A stretch of DNA of 7,998 bases from an uncultured Clostridia bacterium (GTDB lineage: Bacteria > Bacillota > Clostridia > Oscillospirales > CAG-272), in contig CAMOHW010000035.1 in NCBI GenBank assembly GCA_946615525.1, forward strand, positions 1-7,998, in the 5' to 3' direction. Positions within the stretch are counted from its first letter, which is position 1. Every line of letters starts with the position of its first letter. The notes below the pieces were generated by a model, which searched no databases, had not been told where the DNA came from, and saw only the letters and a list, made by a program, of their open reading frames with translations. The position numbers and the translations under genes were made by a program. Positions 5,391-7,998 of the stretch are shown here, piece after piece.

Positions 5391-6089
5391 ATGGAACAAC
5401 AAGAGAAAAAGCCGGAGTCCTTCCTCTCACTCCTCTCCCAGTTGCGGGAAGAGCTTGCCGACTCGGTTCAAACCGTAAAAGACCGCGACCCTGCCGCACG
5501 GAGCAAAGCGGAAATCCTTTTGCTCTACTCGGGCGTTCATGCCATTTTTGCGCATCGGATCGCACACCGGTTTTATGAAAAAGAGTGGTTTTTCCCCGCT
5601 CGTGCCATCAGCCAATTTTCCCGTTTTTTGACCGGAATTGAGATTCACCCGGGCGCAACCATTGGAAAAGGCTTGTTCATTGACCACGGCATGGGTGTTG
5701 TCATTGGCGAAACCACCGAAATTGGAGATAACTGCACCATTTACCAAGGGGTAACTTTGGGCGGAACCGGAAAAGACGTTGGCAAACGCCACCCCACCAT
5801 TGGCGATAATGTGATGATCGGCGCCGGCGCAAAGGTGCTGGGGCCGGTAAAAATCGGCTCGAACAGGAAAATTGCCTCCAATGCCGTTGTCATTCACGAA
5901 GTCCCGGAGGATAGCACCGCAGTCGGCATTCCGGCAAAAGTGGTGCGCCGTGGCGGCGTGCGCGTTTACGATCAGATGGATCAAATGCACCTGCCAGACC
6001 CGACAAAATTGGAGATCAATCATCTGAAACACCGCATTGAAGAGCTGGAAAAGCAACTTGCCGCACTGCAACCGAAAAGCGATGAATGA
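5391..6089 (+). CDS. cysE: Serine O-acetyltransferase
   Basis: A 232-residue cytoplasmic enzyme that makes O-acetylserine from serine and acetyl-CoA, the first committed step of cysteine synthesis; O-acetylserine sulfhydrylase normally follows. Residues 1-80 are the helical N-terminal part, of the short Gram-positive type compared with 273 residues in E. coli. Residues 82-187 are a left-handed beta-helix of hexapeptide repeats. They include IEIHPGATIGKG at 83-94, FIDHGMGVVIGET at 96-108, VTLGGTGK at 121-128 and KRHPTIGDN at 132-140. His99 aligns with the catalytic histidine of E. coli CysE (His158). The acid corresponding to Asp143 there is Glu84 here, as in EIHP-type Gram-positive enzymes as far as I recall. 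The C-terminal 206-228 is a probable coiled coil. First gene of an operon with tmk. No T-box or other leader fits in the short 5' UTR. The usual neighbours cysK and cysS are absent from the window. Confidence 0.96.
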   Translation: MEQQEKKPESFLSLLSQLREELADSVQTVKDRDPAARSKAEILLLYSGVHAIFAHRIAHRFYEKEWFFPARAISQFSRFLTGIEIHPGATIGKGLFIDHGMGVVIGETTEIGDNCTIYQGVTLGGTGKDVGKRHPTIGDNVMIGAGAKVLGPVKIGSNRKIASNAVVIHEVPEDSTAVGIPAKVVRRGGVRVYDQMDQMHLPDPTKLEINHLKHRIEELEKQLAALQPKSDE

Positions 6090-6720
6090 AATGAAGCAAA
6101 ACACAACCGGAAAGTTTATTGTTTTTGAGGGAATAGACGGTGCCGGAAAAACAACGCAGATCCGACTTTTGGAAGCATATCTGCAAAAAAAAGGGCGCCG
6201 TGTTGTTTGCACCGCTGAACCGACCGACCTTCCCTCCGGGAAACAACTCCGCCGCGCGCTTTCGGGCGAAGAACCGAAAACGCCCTGCGAACTTGCAGCA
6301 CTGTTCACGCTGGATCGCATTGCTCACAATATGCAACCGAAAACCGGAATTGCCGCGCTTTTGGAAAGCGGAAACGATTTGATTTGTGACCGCTACTTTT
6401 ACTCCACGCTGGCCTATCAGGGATCGGAAACCGACCCGGATTGGGTGCGCAGTATGAATTTGAACTGCCCCGAGATCCGCCATCCCGACCTTTGTATTTT
6501 TTTGGATCTTTCACCCGAAGAGAGTATGAAACGCATCAACAGCCGCCCCGAGGCGCGCGAGATTTATGAAACGCGCGAGCGGTTAGAGCGTGTAAGAGCA
6601 CAGTTCCATGCGGTTTTGAAAACATTTGATCCGCAATCTGTCCGCATTGTGGATGCCGGAAAATCGATTGACGAAGTACAGTCCGAAATTCAAAGAATCG
6701 TAGATCCGATTTTGAAATAA
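6082..6720 (+). CDS. tmk: Thymidylate kinase (dTMP kinase)
   Basis: A 212-residue P-loop kinase that phosphorylates dTMP to dTDP with ATP in the cytoplasm, an essential step of dTTP synthesis. It shows the Walker A GIDGAGKT at 17-24, the DRY motif at 103-105 followed by FYSTLAYQG (the DRYxxSxxAYQG signature), and an arginine-rich lid region RPEAREIYETRERLER at 155-170. The substrate loop usually reading EPGGTPLGE is instead EPTDLPSGK (46-54), so this is a divergent branch of the family. The length matches E. coli Tmk (213). The ATG at 6082 overlaps the cysE stop by 8 nt, which suggests translational coupling; a second ATG at 6091 is possible and would shorten the protein by three residues. 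Only a weak GAAAAG precedes the start. It shares the cysE promoter and ends at a strong terminator. Confidence 0.96.
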   Translation: MNEMKQNTTGKFIVFEGIDGAGKTTQIRLLEAYLQKKGRRVVCTAEPTDLPSGKQLRRALSGEEPKTPCELAALFTLDRIAHNMQPKTGIAALLESGNDLICDRYFYSTLAYQGSETDPDWVRSMNLNCPEIRHPDLCIFLDLSPEESMKRINSRPEAREIYETRERLERVRAQFHAVLKTFDPQSVRIVDAGKSIDEVQSEIQRIVDPILK

Positions 6721-6724
6721 AAGC

Positions 6725-6774
6725 AAAAAGAGTCTCCGCAAGCCGTTCTACACGATTTGCGGAGATTCTTTTTT
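6725..6774. terminator. Bidirectional terminator between tmk and the dipeptidase gene
   Basis: AAAAAGAGTCTCCGCAA at 6725-6741 pairs with 6757-6773 (17 bp, one G-U), with a 15-nt loop and a run of six T's at 6769-6774. The flanking A-run and T-run make it usable on both strands. It lies 4 nt after the tmk stop and 35 nt after the convergent dipeptidase stop. Confidence 0.93.
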
Positions 6775-6808
6775 ATTTCTATTTTTAGAACAAGAATAAT
6801 TCTTTTTC

Positions 6809-7998
6809 TTATTTTTTCGACTTCATGGAATCAATTAACTCTTGCAAAGTCTTCCAAAAAATTTCTACCGAGGAGAGCGACATTGCCTCGTTTGGCGAAT
6901 GAATATCACGCAGATCGGGACCAATAGAGATCATGTCCAGATCAGGCAAATGTGAACGGATGATGCCACACTCCAGGCCTGCATGAATGACATTGATGAC
7001 CGCTTGCTTTCCGGTAACGGTTTGGTATGCTTTGCAATACGCCTTCCGAATCTCGGATTCAGGTGCATAATCCCAACCCGGATAGCGGCTATGATGACGC
7101 ACGGTGCAATCGGTTCTCTCTGCAAAACCATCCAACTCGCTTTGCAGAGCGTCCAGTTGCGCCTCCGCAGAAGAACGAGCGGAAAAAATGAAGATCAATT
7201 TTCCCTGCTCCTGCCGGACAACGCCCAGGTTGCGGGAAGTTTCCACCAAACCCGGAATTTGTTTGCTCATCTTCAAAACACCTACTGGAATATCGGTCAA
7301 AACAGAGATGGCCCGCGCCGTATCCGCCGGAGAAAGCATTTCGACCGGTGGGGAAACGCAATCGACAGAAAGAGAAAAACCGGAATCTTCTTTGGCAAAT
7401 GCTTTGGCAAATTCTTTTCCCGCATTTTGCAAATATTCAGTCGCCGCTTCCACCTTTTCCACCGCGATCATGGCGCAGCATTCGCGCGGAATGGCATTAT
7501 CCTTGGAGCCGCCCTCCAACGAAGCCAATCGGATAGTATGTTGTTTTGCCAGATCGGCAAGCAACCGCCCCATCAAAGAAATGGCGTTGGTGCGCCCGCG
7601 GTTGATATCGGAACCCGAATGCCCTCCCGCAAGCCCGCCGATGCGAATGCGCAGGCAACCCCCGGAAAACAGAGCCGGCCGATAGGAAAGCGTCAGATCG
7701 GTGCGCACCCCTCCGGCACATCCGCAGGTAACCACGCCAAGCTCCTCGCTATCCAGGTTCAGCATTCCGGTTGCGCTGACAAGAGAATAGTCAAAGGCCT
7801 TTGCGCCGTCCAACCCGACCTCCTCGGTGGCGGTAAACAGACACTCGATGGGGGGATGGGATGGGATTTCGCCATCCAAGAGGGCAAGCATCATGGCAAC
7901 GGCGATCCCGTCGTCGGCGCCCAGCGTTGTGCCGCGAGCGCGGAGAAAATCGCCGTCCACATACAAAGAAAGCGGATCGTTGAGAAAATCATGCACTA
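6809..7998 (-). CDS. pepD: Aminoacyl-histidine dipeptidase (PepD, M20 family), N-terminus beyond window
   Basis: Zinc-dependent M20C peptidase that splits Xaa-His and other dipeptides in the cytoplasm. The visible 396 codons run off the right edge: the first readable residues VHDF..DP..LYVDGDFLRARGTTLGADDGIAVA match PepD about 90 residues in, so the full length would be near E. coli PepD (485). Numbering from the V encoded at 7996, metal-site residues include the first Asp of GADDG (28), the EE pair in TEEVGLDGA (58-59), Asp82 in LNLDSEE and a C-terminal His in DIHSPNE. GGHSGSDINRGRTNA matches the lid or dimerisation domain. The missing N-terminal part should hold the HxD metal motif. The GTG at 7996 is an internal valine codon, not the start. 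The reading frame is intact within the window. Convergent with tmk. Confidence 0.94.
   Translation of the reverse strand, partial: VHDFLNDPLSLYVDGDFLRARGTTLGADDGIAVAMMLALLDGEIPSHPPIECLFTATEEVGLDGAKAFDYSLVSATGMLNLDSEELGVVTCGCAGGVRTDLTLSYRPALFSGGCLRIRIGGLAGGHSGSDINRGRTNAISLMGRLLADLAKQHTIRLASLEGGSKDNAIPRECCAMIAVEKVEAATEYLQNAGKEFAKAFAKEDSGFSLSVDCVSPPVEMLSPADTARAISVLTDIPVGVLKMSKQIPGLVETSRNLGVVRQEQGKLIFIFSARSSAEAQLDALQSELDGFAERTDCTVRHHSRYPGWDYAPESEIRKAYCKAYQTVTGKQAVINVIHAGLECGIIRSHLPDLDMISIGPDLRDIHSPNEAMSLSSVEIFWKTLQELIDSMKSKK

Noticed and set aside
5427..6320. 297-codon open frame on the minus strand across cysE and tmk
   Set aside because: It is antisense to two well-supported enzymes and has no family resemblance or start signals.
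6792..6804. AAGAAT-A-ATTCTT palindrome downstream of the dipeptidase stop
   Set aside because: It is AT-only apart from two G-C pairs, with no room for a loop. It is likely chance in an AT-rich spacer next to a much stronger terminator.
1..7998. Mobile element, CRISPR array or defence system
   Set aside because: No transposase, integrase, direct-repeat array or terminal inverted repeats were seen. All the genes are housekeeping or sporulation types with intact frames.

Overview
This 8 kb window looks like an ordinary chromosomal stretch from an endospore-forming member of the Firmicutes, class Clostridia. Three things point there: an alpha/beta-type small acid-soluble spore protein, an alanyl-tRNA synthetase with a clostridial-looking N-terminus and four-cysteine insert, and Gram-positive-style AGGAGG ribosome sites with well-formed sigma-A promoters. 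Moderate GC with AT-rich intergenic DNA would fit a gut-type lineage such as Oscillospiraceae, but I cannot fix the genus. I see no mobile element, CRISPR array, tRNA, rRNA or recognisable riboswitch.

Left part (1-1271): a secreted LysM plus CAP-domain protein on the minus strand is divergent from a 61-residue spore DNA-binding protein on the plus strand. About 300 bases separate them. That gap holds a perfect 10-bp inverted repeat in the leader of the LysM/CAP gene. In front of the spore gene it holds a promoter whose -10 lies at the centre of a perfect 9-bp inverted repeat. A strong hairpin terminator closes the spore gene.

Middle (1327-5247): a lone membrane protein of the EIIC/PfoR family (plus strand) has its own extended -10 promoter. 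It converges on alaS (minus strand), and the two share one bidirectional terminator. alaS has a full-consensus sigma-A promoter and a leader of only about 47 nt, so there is no room for a T-box.

Right part (5319-7998): cysE (serine acetyltransferase) and tmk (thymidylate kinase) form an 8-base-overlapping plus-strand operon. Its sigma-A promoter is divergent from that of alaS. The operon ends in a terminator shared with a convergent pepD-type M20 dipeptidase, whose N-terminus lies beyond the right edge of the window.

The genes serve separate housekeeping tasks: tRNA charging, cysteine synthesis, dTTP synthesis, peptide breakdown, membrane transport and spore chromosome protection. They share terminators and divergent promoter regions rather than one pathway. 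I did not find a convincing undescribed system. The points most worth checking are the symmetric element around the spore-gene promoter, the palindrome inside the promoter of the orphan IIC gene, and the variant sequence motifs in the spore protein and the thymidylate kinase.
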